Positions 9,552 to 16,476 of a stretch of 64,000 nt of DNA are shown here, one piece after another; position 1 is the stretch's first letter; every line of letters starts with the position of its first letter. The position numbers were made by a program, and so were the translations under genes. Under the pieces are notes generated by a model. That model saw only the letters and a list, made by a program, of their open reading frames with translations. It had not been told where the DNA came from and did no database searches. Location of the stretch: NCBI RefSeq assembly GCF_014651535.1, contig NZ_BMXB01000001.1:681470-745469 (forward strand), given 5' to 3'. The stretch is from Salinimicrobium marinum (GTDB lineage: Bacteria > Bacteroidota > Bacteroidia > Flavobacteriales > Flavobacteriaceae).

Positions 9552-9590
9552 CTTGCAAAATAATGTAGAATCGTTTAACTTATATTAAAT

Positions 9591-9722
9591 ATGGAAGTAG
9601 AAAACGAACCTAAAAAAGAAAAAAGTTACGGAAGGGCAGGATGCTTAATTGCTGTTGCAATACTCGTTATAATTATTATTCTTATCGTTACCGGCTTAAT
9701 AAATATTCCAGAAATGACCTGA
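9591..9722 (+). CDS. Small single-pass membrane peptide, 43 residues
   Basis: Short frame from ATG 9591 to TGA 9720-9722. The N-terminal 17 residues are charged and hydrophilic (MEVENEPKKEKSYGRAG). Then comes one strongly hydrophobic helix from about 18 to 37 (CLIAVAILVIIIILIVTGLI) and a short tail (NIPEMT). This is the usual architecture of bacterial small membrane proteins. The Lys/Arg-rich N-terminus suggests it stays in the cytoplasm. I do not recognise a family. The composition and position, in a gap of about 340 bases between rpe and a BLUF gene and behind an inverted repeat, make it a plausible but unproven gene. The stop is 21 bases from the convergent BLUF stop. Confidence 0.5.
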   Translation: MEVENEPKKEKSYGRAGCLIAVAILVIIIILIVTGLINIPEMT

Positions 9723-9743
9723 TAGGACGAATTTGTGTTGACG

Positions 9744-10154
9744 CTATTTTATTCCTTCCGTAAATTTATTGAGAATATATTTTACAGAACTTTGAATGGA
9801 GGGGTTTAGGAGGCGTATTTGGCTGAAGTACGAATCAATATCATTAGTATGGTAACGATCGTCTAGAGAAATAAAATCAGCTTCGTAATTATCAAATTTT
9901 ACCTCTGAAACTTCCTTCTGAAAAATGGTAATAATATTATGATGTCTCTTGTCAGCTTTAATTCTTTCGAAGAGCTCTTTCAGAAGATTTTCTTCACCTT
10001 CTAAAACCTGAAAGAAATTGCCCTGGGAAAATAACAGAATTCCGGTAATAACGTGGTTGTTATTCCAGTTTTTGCTGTAGTCTAAAGTTGTCTGTATTTG
10101 ATTTTTAGTAAGTTCAGGATTGGCAGTACTTACATAGCTTATAGCGTATCGCAT
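9744..10154 (-). CDS. BLUF-domain blue-light sensor protein
   Basis: 136 residues, essentially one BLUF domain, which binds FAD and changes its hydrogen bonding on blue light. The key residues fit the spacing of AppA (Y21, N45, Q63): Tyr7 (AISYVST), Asn31 (NWNNN) and Gln49 (FFQVLEG). ITGILLF, FQVLEGEE and ADKRHHNII are family motifs. The residues corresponding to AppA Trp104 and Met106 are Tyr90 and Ala92 (FDNYEADF), an unusual pair near the flavin. No output domain follows; the last 40 residues are helical, as in short BLUF proteins that signal through partner proteins. A well-formed promoter lies upstream, so the gene is probably monocistronic. Confidence 0.92.
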   Translation of the reverse strand: MRYAISYVSTANPELTKNQIQTTLDYSKNWNNNHVITGILLFSQGNFFQVLEGEENLLKELFERIKADKRHHNIITIFQKEVSEVKFDNYEADFISLDDRYHTNDIDSYFSQIRLLNPSIQSSVKYILNKFTEGIK

Positions 10155-10174
10155 ATAATTTATAAAATTTGCTA

Positions 10175-10202
10175 CAAAAATATATTATTTCAAAAACACC
10201 AA
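10175..10202 (-). promoter_or_regulatory. Promoter of the BLUF gene
   Basis: On the minus strand TTG (10202-10200, within TTTTGG) is followed after 17 bases by TATTTTTG (10182-10175). Both halves and the spacing match the Bacteroidota TTG-N(17-23)-TAnnTTTG promoter. Predicted start of transcription is near 10169, giving a leader of about 15 bases. Confidence 0.65.
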
Positions 10203-10241
10203 AAGTGCTTTAACAGGAATTTAGCTACAACTTAATTAAGT

Positions 10242-10275
10242 AAAAAAAATGAACCCCGGTGATCAGCCGGGGTTC
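10242..10275 (-). terminator. Intrinsic terminator of rpoD
   Basis: GC-rich 9-bp hairpin (gaaccccgg / ccggggttc, loop 7) followed on the minus strand by a run of seven to eight T (10249-10242). It lies 72 bases after the rpoD stop. Confidence 0.85.
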
Positions 10276-10346
10276 TTTCATCAATCAAAAAACGAACAGT
10301 TATGTACGTCCCGGTCATCACTCCGGAGCTAAAACTGTTGTCATCT

Positions 10347-11210
10347 TTATCCCAGATAAGTTTTTAAGATCTTACTTCTGGAGGTATGTTTTAATCTTCT
10401 AATTGCTTTTTCTTTGATTTGACGTACTCGTTCTCTGGTTAGATCAAAAGTCTCGCCAATTTCTTCTAACGTCATAGGATGTTGATCTCCCAATCCAAAG
10501 TACAAACGAATCACATCTGCTTCACGCGGAGTTAAAGTTTCCAATGCTCTTTCAATCTCTGTACGTAAAGATTCGTGTAGCAACTCCCTGTCTGGGTTTG
10601 GAGATTCTCCCGAACGTAAAACGTCATACAGGTTTGAATCTTCTCCTTCAACCAATGGCGCATCCATAGATACGTGACGCCCGGAATTCTTCATGGATTC
10701 CTTCACATCATTGATGGTCATATCAAGTTCTTTTGCGATCTCTTCGGCACTTGGCGGACGCTCATGTGACTGCTCAAGGAAAGCAAAAGTTTTGTTGATC
10801 TTGTTAATGGAACCAATTTTGTTCAATGGTAAACGAACAATACGGGACTGCTCTGCCAAAGCCTGAAGAATAGATTGACGAATCCACCAAACAGCGTAGG
10901 AGATAAATTTAAATCCACGTGTTTCATCAAAACGCTTTGCAGCTTTAATTAATCCTAAGTTTCCTTCGTTGATAAGATCGGGAAGTGTTAATCCCTGATT
11001 TTGATATTGTTTTGCCACAGATACCACAAAACGTAAGTTAGCTTTTGTAAGTTTCTCCAGTGCACGGTCATCACCCGCTTTTATTCTTTGTGCTAATTCT
11101 ACCTCTTCATCAGCGGTAATTAAATCAACTTTACCAATTTCTTGCAAATACTTATCCAGCGAAGCAGTTTCACGGTTCGTTACCTGCTTCGTAATTTTAA
11201 GTTGTCTCAT
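10347..11210 (-). CDS. rpoD: Primary sigma factor RpoD/SigA (Bacteroidota type)
   Basis: Housekeeping sigma-70 factor, 287 residues. It has the short form typical of Bacteroidota, without region 1.1 and without a large non-conserved insert. Region 1.2 is near the N-terminus ([20 protein letters not shown]). Region 2 includes [36 protein letters not shown] and [13 protein letters not shown]. Region 3 follows ([14 protein letters not shown]). Region 4.2 is the -35-element helix-turn-helix ([20 protein letters not shown]). Bacteroidota primary sigma factors recognise TTG/TAnnTTTG promoters, which are indeed seen across this window. Unusually for the window it has a Shine-Dalgarno sequence, AAGGAG, 7 bases before the ATG. 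Monocistronic, with its own terminator. Confidence 0.97.
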   Translation of the reverse strand: MRQLKITKQVTNRETASLDKYLQEIGKVDLITADEEVELAQRIKAGDDRALEKLTKANLRFVVSVAKQYQNQGLTLPDLINEGNLGLIKAAKRFDETRGFKFISYAVWWIRQSILQALAEQSRIVRLPLNKIGSINKINKTFAFLEQSHERPPSAEEIAKELDMTINDVKESMKNSGRHVSMDAPLVEGEDSNLYDVLRSGESPNPDRELLHESLRTEIERALETLTPREADVIRLYFGLGDQHPMTLEEIGETFDLTRERVRQIKEKAIRRLKHTSRSKILKTYLG

Positions 11211-11217
11211 CTATCGT

Positions 11218-11223
11218 CTCCTT
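11218..11223 (-). promoter_or_regulatory. Shine-Dalgarno sequence of rpoD
   Basis: AAGGAG on the minus strand with 7 bases between it and the ATG at 11210-11208. Most genes here have no such sequence, so its presence in front of rpoD is notable and confirms the start codon. Confidence 0.7.
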
Positions 11224-11384
11224 GGAATTTAATTGTGAATGACTCTTGTACTAAGTTATACGTACAGAGTCGGAAAAATGTTACAGAAATAACAGAAATT
11301 AAATTCTAATTTTAAAAATGATTTAATTCAGCTTGCTTTTCCTGCGTCTATTTTAAACGTAATAATCCGGATTTTATGCATAAA

Positions 11385-11417
11385 AAATGCCCCGGAAAAT
11401 TATTTTCCGGGGCATTT
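11385..11417 (-). terminator. Intrinsic terminator of pnp
   Basis: 15-bp perfect inverted repeat (aaatgccccggaaaa / ttttccggggcattt) with a 3-base loop, beginning 20 bases after the pnp stop. On the minus strand the 3' arm runs into a T-rich tract. Confidence 0.85.
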
Positions 11418-11436
11418 GGAATGCAATAAGAAACTT

Positions 11437-13674
11437 TTAGTCGTTCCTGTTGTTATCTCTAGATCCCCTATTGTCGCGGCTGCGATTGTCTCTTGAACCT
11501 CTGTTATCACGACCTCTGTCGTTGCGGTCATTGTTGTCTCTTGGCGGCCTTGCCTGGTAACCTTCCGGTTTATCAAGTAAAGCTTTTCGAGAAACTTTTT
11601 CCTTTCGGGTTTTTGGATCTACTCCAAAATACTTCACATCTATAACGTCTCCAATATTTACAACATCGGTTACATTATCCGTACGATCCCATGCAAGTTC
11701 AGAAATGTGTAATAGAACTTCGTTTCCGGGAGCATCTACATATTCCACCACGGCACCAAAATCAAGGACTTTAATAACTTTTACTTCGTAAACACTTCCT
11801 TTTTCAGGCTTGAAAAGGAGAGAGTCTATCTTCGCAAGAACCTTATCGATTCCTTCTTGATTTGTTCCCAGAATTTCTACCACTCCCTGTTCGTCAACCT
11901 CGTTGATCACGATCTCGGTTCCGGTAGTTTTCTGTAGTTCCTGGATTACTTTTCCTCCTGGACCTATTAATGCACCAATAAATTCACCAGGAATAGTTCT
12001 TGTGATGATTTTTGGAGCATGAGCTTTTACGCCGGTATTAGGTTGAGAAATAGTTTCTTCTATTTTATCAAGAATATGAAGTCTTCCTTCTCTAGCCTGT
12101 TTAAGAGCTTTTACAAGAATCTCATAAGAAAGACCCTTTACTTTAATATCCATTTGACAGGCGGTGATCCCGTCTCTTGTTCCGGTTACTTTGAAGTCCA
12201 TGTCTCCCAAAGCATCCTCATCTCCTAAAATGTCAGAAAGTACTGCGAAATCTTCTCCCTGGGAAATTAATCCCATGGCGATTCCTGAAACCGGTTTCTT
12301 AATCTGTACGCCGGCATCCATAAGGGCCATTGTACCGGCACAAACCGTAGCCATAGAAGAAGATCCGTTAGATTCTAATACTTCAGAAACAATTCTTACT
12401 GTATAAGGATTTTCTGAAGGGATCATATTTTTAAGGGCACGTTGTGCCAGGTTTCCATGTCCTATCTCCCGTCGTGAAGTACCTCTTAAAGGGTAAGCTT
12501 CTCCTGTGGAGAAAGGGGGGAAGTTGTAATGCAGATAGAAAGTTTCTTCTCCCTGGTATGTTGGCAGGTCAACCTGGTTGGCTTCTCTCGAAGTTCCAAG
12601 TGTAACGGTGGCCAACGCCTGAGTTTCACCTCTGGTAAATAAAGCTGAACCGTGGGTAGAAGGTAAGTATGCAACTTCTGACCAGATTGGTCGAATTTCA
12701 TTTGTTTTTCTTCCGTCAAGACGAACACCTTCTTTTAAAGTTAAGTCTCTAATTGCAGCTTTCTGAGTTTCCTTGTAGTAACGGGAGATCATTGCTCCGT
12801 TTTCTTCCAGTTCTTCTTCAGAAAATAATGCTTTTACCTCTTCTTTTATTTCAGAAAAAGCAGCACTACGGTCATGTTTCGCTTTAGCATCTTTAGCAGT
12901 ATCATAAATCTTTTGGTATGCAGCTTCTCGAACCTTTTCCCTTATGCTTTCGTCATCTTTCGATGTTTCATACTCACGAGGCTCTTTTTTTCCGAAAGCT
13001 TCAGCAAGTCTTATTTGGGCGTCAATCTGAATTTTAATGGACTCATGTGCAAATTTAATAGCTTCTGCCATTTCTTCTTCGCTACACTCGATCATTTCCC
13101 CTTCCACCATCATAACAGAATCTGCAGAAGCACCAACGATCATATCTATATCGGCTTCAGCAAGTTGTGAGCGGCTTGGATTGATCACGAATTCACCATT
13201 AATACGCGCTACTCTGGCTTCAGAAATAGGGGTTTCGAAAGGAATGTCAGATAATTGGATTGCGGCAGATGCTGCAAGACCGGCCAATGCATCGGGCATT
13301 ACCTCTTCGTCATGCGACATCAACTGGATCATTACCTGAGTCTCAAATTTATAATCTGAAGGGAATAATGGTCTTAATACCCTATCCACTAATCTCATTA
13401 CAAGAATTTCTTCTGTACTTGGACGTGCTTCTCTCTTAAAGAAACCTCCGGGGTAGCGACCTGCAGCTGCAAATTTCTCTCTGTAGTCCAGCGTTAACGG
13501 AAAGAAATCCATTGTGGTGGGGGTGTGAGAAGAAACTACCGTACATAGCATAACGGCATTTCCCATTCTTAGCTCTACAGATCCATGCGCCTGTTTTGCC
13601 AGTTTTCCGGTTTCGAGGGAAATGGTTCTTCCATCTCCTAGATCGATAACCTCTTTAAATGTTTTTGGAATCAT
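11437..13674 (-). CDS. pnp: Polynucleotide phosphorylase
   Basis: Phosphorolytic 3'-5' exoribonuclease of RNA decay, 745 residues. First RNase PH domain (about 10-145; [20 protein letters not shown]), helical linker, second RNase PH domain (about 310-540; [20 protein letters not shown] and the active-site stretch [20 protein letters not shown]). Next is a KH domain ([20 protein letters not shown], about 555-615), then an S1 domain (about 620-695, [20 protein letters not shown]). The last 35 residues or so are a low-complexity tail of Arg, Asp, Asn and Gly built from repeated RDNRGSRDN-like units; similar tails in other proteins bind RNA, which is inference here. It lies downstream of rpsO as in E. 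coli but is separated by rpsO's terminator and a structured leader, suggesting its own promoter or read-through. Confidence 0.97.
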   Translation of the reverse strand: MIPKTFKEVIDLGDGRTISLETGKLAKQAHGSVELRMGNAVMLCTVVSSHTPTTMDFFPLTLDYREKFAAAGRYPGGFFKREARPSTEEILVMRLVDRVLRPLFPSDYKFETQVMIQLMSHDEEVMPDALAGLAASAAIQLSDIPFETPISEARVARINGEFVINPSRSQLAEADIDMIVGASADSVMMVEGEMIECSEEEMAEAIKFAHESIKIQIDAQIRLAEAFGKKEPREYETSKDDESIREKVREAAYQKIYDTAKDAKAKHDRSAAFSEIKEEVKALFSEEELEENGAMISRYYKETQKAAIRDLTLKEGVRLDGRKTNEIRPIWSEVAYLPSTHGSALFTRGETQALATVTLGTSREANQVDLPTYQGEETFYLHYNFPPFSTGEAYPLRGTSRREIGHGNLAQRALKNMIPSENPYTVRIVSEVLESNGSSSMATVCAGTMALMDAGVQIKKPVSGIAMGLISQGEDFAVLSDILGDEDALGDMDFKVTGTRDGITACQMDIKVKGLSYEILVKALKQAREGRLHILDKIEETISQPNTGVKAHAPKIITRTIPGEFIGALIGPGGKVIQELQKTTGTEIVINEVDEQGVVEILGTNQEGIDKVLAKIDSLLFKPEKGSVYEVKVIKVLDFGAVVEYVDAPGNEVLLHISELAWDRTDNVTDVVNIGDVIDVKYFGVDPKTRKEKVSRKALLDKPEGYQARPPRDNNDRNDRGRDNRGSRDNRSRDNRGSRDNNRND

Positions 13675-13776
13675 AAGTTTTTAATTCTTACCTGCCGGTG
13701 GCAGGTGTTGTTAAACAATGGTCTCCCATCATACAGGATGGGCCTGGTTGTTGTGTTGTGTGTTGTTGTAAGACCA
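13675..13776 (-). promoter_or_regulatory. pnp: Structured pnp leader
   Basis: Upstream of the pnp ATG are two hairpins: acctgcc/ggcaggt (13690-13706, loop of 3) and cccatc/gatggg (13725-13742, loop of 6). A low-complexity G/T stretch (13741-13770; CA-rich on the transcript) precedes them. In E. coli PNPase represses its own synthesis through an RNase III-processed leader hairpin. An analogous control here is inference from position and structure. Confidence 0.4.
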
Positions 13777-13965
13777 ATGAAAAACCGCCTTTTTAGCAAG
13801 TAACTTAGTAATGGTTACGAACCTTGGGGAGACATTTATTTTTAATTGCTCCTGAAATACCGATAGCTATCGGAACAGGTAAAAATTTACATAGATTTTA
13901 ATTCAGGAAAAAAGAAAAAATCATTAAAATTTTAAAAACAGGAAATTAACCTGAAATCTACAGAT
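13777..13965. other. Remainder of the rpsO-pnp intergenic region
   Basis: AT-rich sequence with no gene. It contains the perfect 14-base palindrome ccgatagctatcgg (13860-13873), which might be a short dispersed palindromic element or the apex of a hairpin in a read-through transcript. I see no TAnnTTTG box with good spacing for pnp. Confidence 0.35.
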
Positions 13966-13990
13966 AAAAAAAAGGGGCGCGAGGCCCCTT
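13966..13990 (-). terminator. Intrinsic terminator of rpsO
   Basis: Hairpin aaggggc / gcccctt (13972-13978 and 13984-13990) followed on the minus strand by eight T. It begins 7 bases after the rpsO stop and would limit read-through into pnp. Confidence 0.8.
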
Positions 13991-13996
13991 AATTAT

Positions 13997-14266
13997 TTAT
14001 TTTCTTAATCCTAATTCTTTAACGATGGCACGATATCTCAAGATATCCTTCTTCATTAAATAATCCAAAAGACTTCTTCTTTTACCTACCAGTTTTACCA
14101 GTGAGCGCTCAGTATTGAAATCCTGACGATTATTTTTTAAATGTTGGGTTAAGTGTTCAATTCGGTGAGTGAACAATGCGATTTGCCCTTCAGCAGATCC
14201 TGTATCATTCTTTCCTTTACCGTGCTTTGCAAAAAGTTCTTGTTTTGCGTCTTTAGTTAAATACAT
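13997..14266 (-). CDS. rpsO: Ribosomal protein uS15
   Basis: 89 residues, the standard S15 length. It binds 16S rRNA and helps assemble the platform of the 30S subunit. Signatures: GSAEGQIALFTHRIEHLTQHL, NRQDFNTERSLVKLVGKRR and LLDYLMKKDILRYRAI. The start is ATG 14266 (MYLTKDAKQELFAKHGKG). An in-frame ATG at 14323 would add 19 residues not found in S15 and overlaps a TAnnTTTG box (14328-14321), so the promoter would lie inside the longer frame. It is followed by a terminator and then pnp, the same neighbour as in many bacteria. Confidence 0.97.
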   Translation of the reverse strand: MYLTKDAKQELFAKHGKGKNDTGSAEGQIALFTHRIEHLTQHLKNNRQDFNTERSLVKLVGKRRSLLDYLMKKDILRYRAIVKELGLRK

Positions 14267-14320
14267 TCCAATATTAATTTTAATGATTTTTATGTATATG
14301 ACAGCTTTTCTGCCAAGCGG

Positions 14321-14328
14321 CAAATATA
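14321..14328 (-). promoter_or_regulatory. Predicted -7 element of the rpsO promoter
   Basis: TATATTTG on the minus strand, giving a leader of about 50 bases before the rpsO ATG; such a leader could hold the site for autogenous control by S15 known in other bacteria. No good -33 TTG is seen. Confidence 0.4.
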
Positions 14329-14395
14329 ATACTTTCCTGAATAATTTTTAACCCTGAAAGGCTTTTATTTTATAAATTGCTAAAAACCAGTTATT

Positions 14396-14416
14396 GTAAG
14401 AGCTAAGCTCTTACAG
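14396..14416 (-). terminator. Hairpin over the accD stop codon, weak terminator
   Basis: Perfect 10-bp inverted repeat (tgtaagagct / agctcttaca) with a 1-base centre, spanning the accD TAG stop. On the minus strand it is followed after a short gap by GGTTTTT. It may end or stabilise the accD transcript. Confidence 0.4.
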
Positions 14417-15260
14417 GCTGATTCTGAATAAGGTCGATATAAAGGTTTATCTTATCTTTTAATTCAGATCTTTTTGTGATAAAGTCCAGAAATCCGTGTT
14501 CTTTTAGGAATTCTGAAGTCTGGAAATCTTCCGGAAGATCTTTTCCAGTGGTGTCTTTTACCACCCTTGGGCCGGCAAATCCTATCAGAGCCCCAGGTTC
14601 AGCAATGTTGATGTCTCCCAGCATTGCAAAAGATGCCGTGGTTCCACCGGTGGTTGGATCTGTACACAGAGAGATGTATGGAATTCGTGCATCTGCCAGT
14701 TGCGCCAGTTTTGCCGATGTTTTTGCTAACTGCATAAGGGAAAGTGCTGCTTCCATCATTCTCGCGCCGCCAGATTTTGAGATTACCATAAGCGGAAGTT
14801 TATGTTCCAAAGCATAATCTGCTGCACGGGCAATTTTTTCCCCTACCACAGATCCCATGGAGCCTCCAATGAATTTGAAATCCATACAGGCAATTACTAA
14901 CTCGCTGCCTTTGGATTTTCCAACTGCAGTTCTAACCGCGTCTTTTAATCCTGTTTGTTTCTGTGCTGCTTCAAGCCTGTCGGTATATTTTTTGGTGTCC
15001 TCAAAGTTAAGAGGGTCTTTAGAGGTTAGATCCTTGTCCAATTCTTTGAACTCATTGTTGTCAAAAAGGATCTTGAAATATTCTGTACTTCCTATTCTTA
15101 CATGATACCCATCTTCCGGACTCACATAAAAATTCTTCTCCAATTGTTCTGCGTCAACAATTTTACCGGTAGGGGATTTGTACCATAAACCTTTTGGTAC
15201 ATCCTTTTTATCTTCGGTAGCTGTTTGTATACCTTTTTGTGTTCTTCTAAACCAAGCCAT
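14403..15260 (-). CDS. accD: Acetyl-CoA carboxylase carboxyltransferase subunit beta
   Basis: Beta half of the carboxyltransferase that moves CO2 from carboxybiotin to acetyl-CoA, the first step of fatty acid synthesis; 285 residues. The crotonase-like core is clear: [57 protein letters not shown] and [14 protein letters not shown]. The N-terminal zinc ribbon normally has four Cys (KCpxC ... VCpxC). Here those positions read KSPTG and VSPEDG, so all four Cys are gone while the surrounding sequence ([25 protein letters not shown]) is otherwise AccD-like. The ribbon therefore cannot bind zinc. No accA is in the window. It sits between fbaA, which has its own terminator, and rpsO. Confidence 0.95.
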   Translation of the reverse strand: MAWFRRTQKGIQTATEDKKDVPKGLWYKSPTGKIVDAEQLEKNFYVSPEDGYHVRIGSTEYFKILFDNNEFKELDKDLTSKDPLNFEDTKKYTDRLEAAQKQTGLKDAVRTAVGKSKGSELVIACMDFKFIGGSMGSVVGEKIARAADYALEHKLPLMVISKSGGARMMEAALSLMQLAKTSAKLAQLADARIPYISLCTDPTTGGTTASFAMLGDINIAEPGALIGFAGPRVVKDTTGKDLPEDFQTSEFLKEHGFLDFITKRSELKDKINLYIDLIQNQPVRA

Positions 15261-15321
15261 ATATGTTGGATGTTTTCTGATTCAGGAGTGGATAAATCTC
15301 CTCTTCCTGATAAATAAAAAT

Positions 15322-15360
15322 TTCAGGCTGAAAATCAATATAAGGAATTTTCAGCCTGAA
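15322..15360 (-). terminator. Intrinsic terminator of fbaA
   Basis: 14-bp perfect inverted repeat (ttcaggctgaaaat / attttcagcctgaa) with an 11-base loop, followed on the minus strand by ATTTTTATTTA. It begins 8 bases after the fbaA stop. Confidence 0.8.
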
Positions 15361-15367
15361 GGATGTT

Positions 15368-16435
15368 TTATAGAGTATTTACGTTATTAAGGTCTTCAAA
15401 AGCCTTTTTAAGTCGAGTTTTAAAAGTAAGTTCTCCTTCTCTTACCCATCTGCGAGGATCGTAGTATTTCTTGTTGGGACTATCATCTCCTTCAGGATTA
15501 CCGATTTGAGCTGCAAGATAAGCAGTTTTTTCTGCCATGTAATCTCTAATCCCTTCCAGGTAAGCATACTGAAGATCTGTATCAATATTCATTTTGATAG
15601 CTCCATATCCGATTGCTTCGCGAATTTCTTCTACAGTAGAACCACTTCCGCCGTGGAAAACAAAGTCAATACTATTTTCACCAACTCCGTATTTCTTAGA
15701 AACATAATCCTGGGAATTCTTCAGGATCTTTGGAGTAAGCTTTACGTTACCCGGTTTGTAAACTCCATGAACATTTCCAAAGGCAGCAGCGATAGTGAAC
15801 TGGTCACTAACTTTGCTTAGCTCTTCATAAGCATAGGCTACTTCTTCTGGCTGCGTGTATAATTTTGACGAATCAATGTCTGTATTGTCCACTCCGTCTT
15901 CTTCACCTCCTGTTACACCAAGTTCTATCTCCAGGGTCATTCCCATTTTGCTCATTCGCTCAAGGTATTTTTTGGATATTTCGATGTTTTCTTCAAGAGA
16001 TTCTTCAGAAAGATCGATCATGTGTGAACTAAATAATGGTTTTCCTGTTTCTTTATAAAAAGCTTCACCGGCATCCAACAAGCCATCGATCCATGGGAGT
16101 AATTTTTTGGCTGCATGGTCTGTATGCAAAATTACCGTTGCACCATAGGCTTCTGCCAGGGAGTGTACGTGTTTTGCTCCCGCCACGCCTCCTGCGATTG
16201 CGGCTCTCTGGTTTTCATTGGAAAGGCCTTTTCCAGCGTTGAAATGGGCACCTCCGTTTGAGAATTGAATAATTACAGGCGATTTCAGCTCGGCTGCAGT
16301 TTCTAAAACCGCGTTGATACTGCTAGATCCAATAACATTCACAGCAGGTAAAGCAAAGTTTTTGCTTTTTGCATATTTGAATATTTCCTGTACTTCTTTT
16401 CCGGTGGCTACACCAGGTTTTATGTTGTGATTCAT
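15368..16435 (-). CDS. fbaA: Class II fructose-bisphosphate aldolase
   Basis: Zinc-dependent aldolase of glycolysis and gluconeogenesis, 355 residues (E. coli FbaA 359, class IIA). Visible motifs: FALPAVNVIGSSSINAVLE, the zinc-site stretch VILHTDHAAKKLLPW, MIDLSEESLEENI, the class IIA stretch LEIELGVTGGEEDGV, NVHGVYKPGNVKL, and the phosphate/zinc motif FVFHGGSGS. The start is ATG 16435 (MNHNIKPG). The in-frame ATG at 16456 adds only MLFKILG and begins inside a TATTTTTG box. Monocistronic with its own promoter and terminator; tamL ends 41 bases upstream of this start. Confidence 0.96.
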   Translation of the reverse strand: MNHNIKPGVATGKEVQEIFKYAKSKNFALPAVNVIGSSSINAVLETAAELKSPVIIQFSNGGAHFNAGKGLSNENQRAAIAGGVAGAKHVHSLAEAYGATVILHTDHAAKKLLPWIDGLLDAGEAFYKETGKPLFSSHMIDLSEESLEENIEISKKYLERMSKMGMTLEIELGVTGGEEDGVDNTDIDSSKLYTQPEEVAYAYEELSKVSDQFTIAAAFGNVHGVYKPGNVKLTPKILKNSQDYVSKKYGVGENSIDFVFHGGSGSTVEEIREAIGYGAIKMNIDTDLQYAYLEGIRDYMAEKTAYLAAQIGNPEGDDSPNKKYYDPRRWVREGELTFKTRLKKAFEDLNNVNTL

Positions 16436-16453
16436 ACCTAAGATTTTGAATAA

Positions 16454-16461
16454 CAAAAATA
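16454..16461 (-). promoter_or_regulatory. Predicted -7 element of the fbaA promoter
   Basis: TATTTTTG on the minus strand, 18 bases upstream of the fbaA ATG. No -33 TTG at standard spacing is seen. Confidence 0.45.
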
Positions 16462-16476
16462 AGAAAATTTGTTGGC

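Noticed and set aside
13860-13873. Palindrome ccgatagctatcgg as a transcription-factor operator for pnp
   Set aside because: It is about 185 bases upstream of the ATG with no promoter box nearby; it is noted only as part of the leader region.
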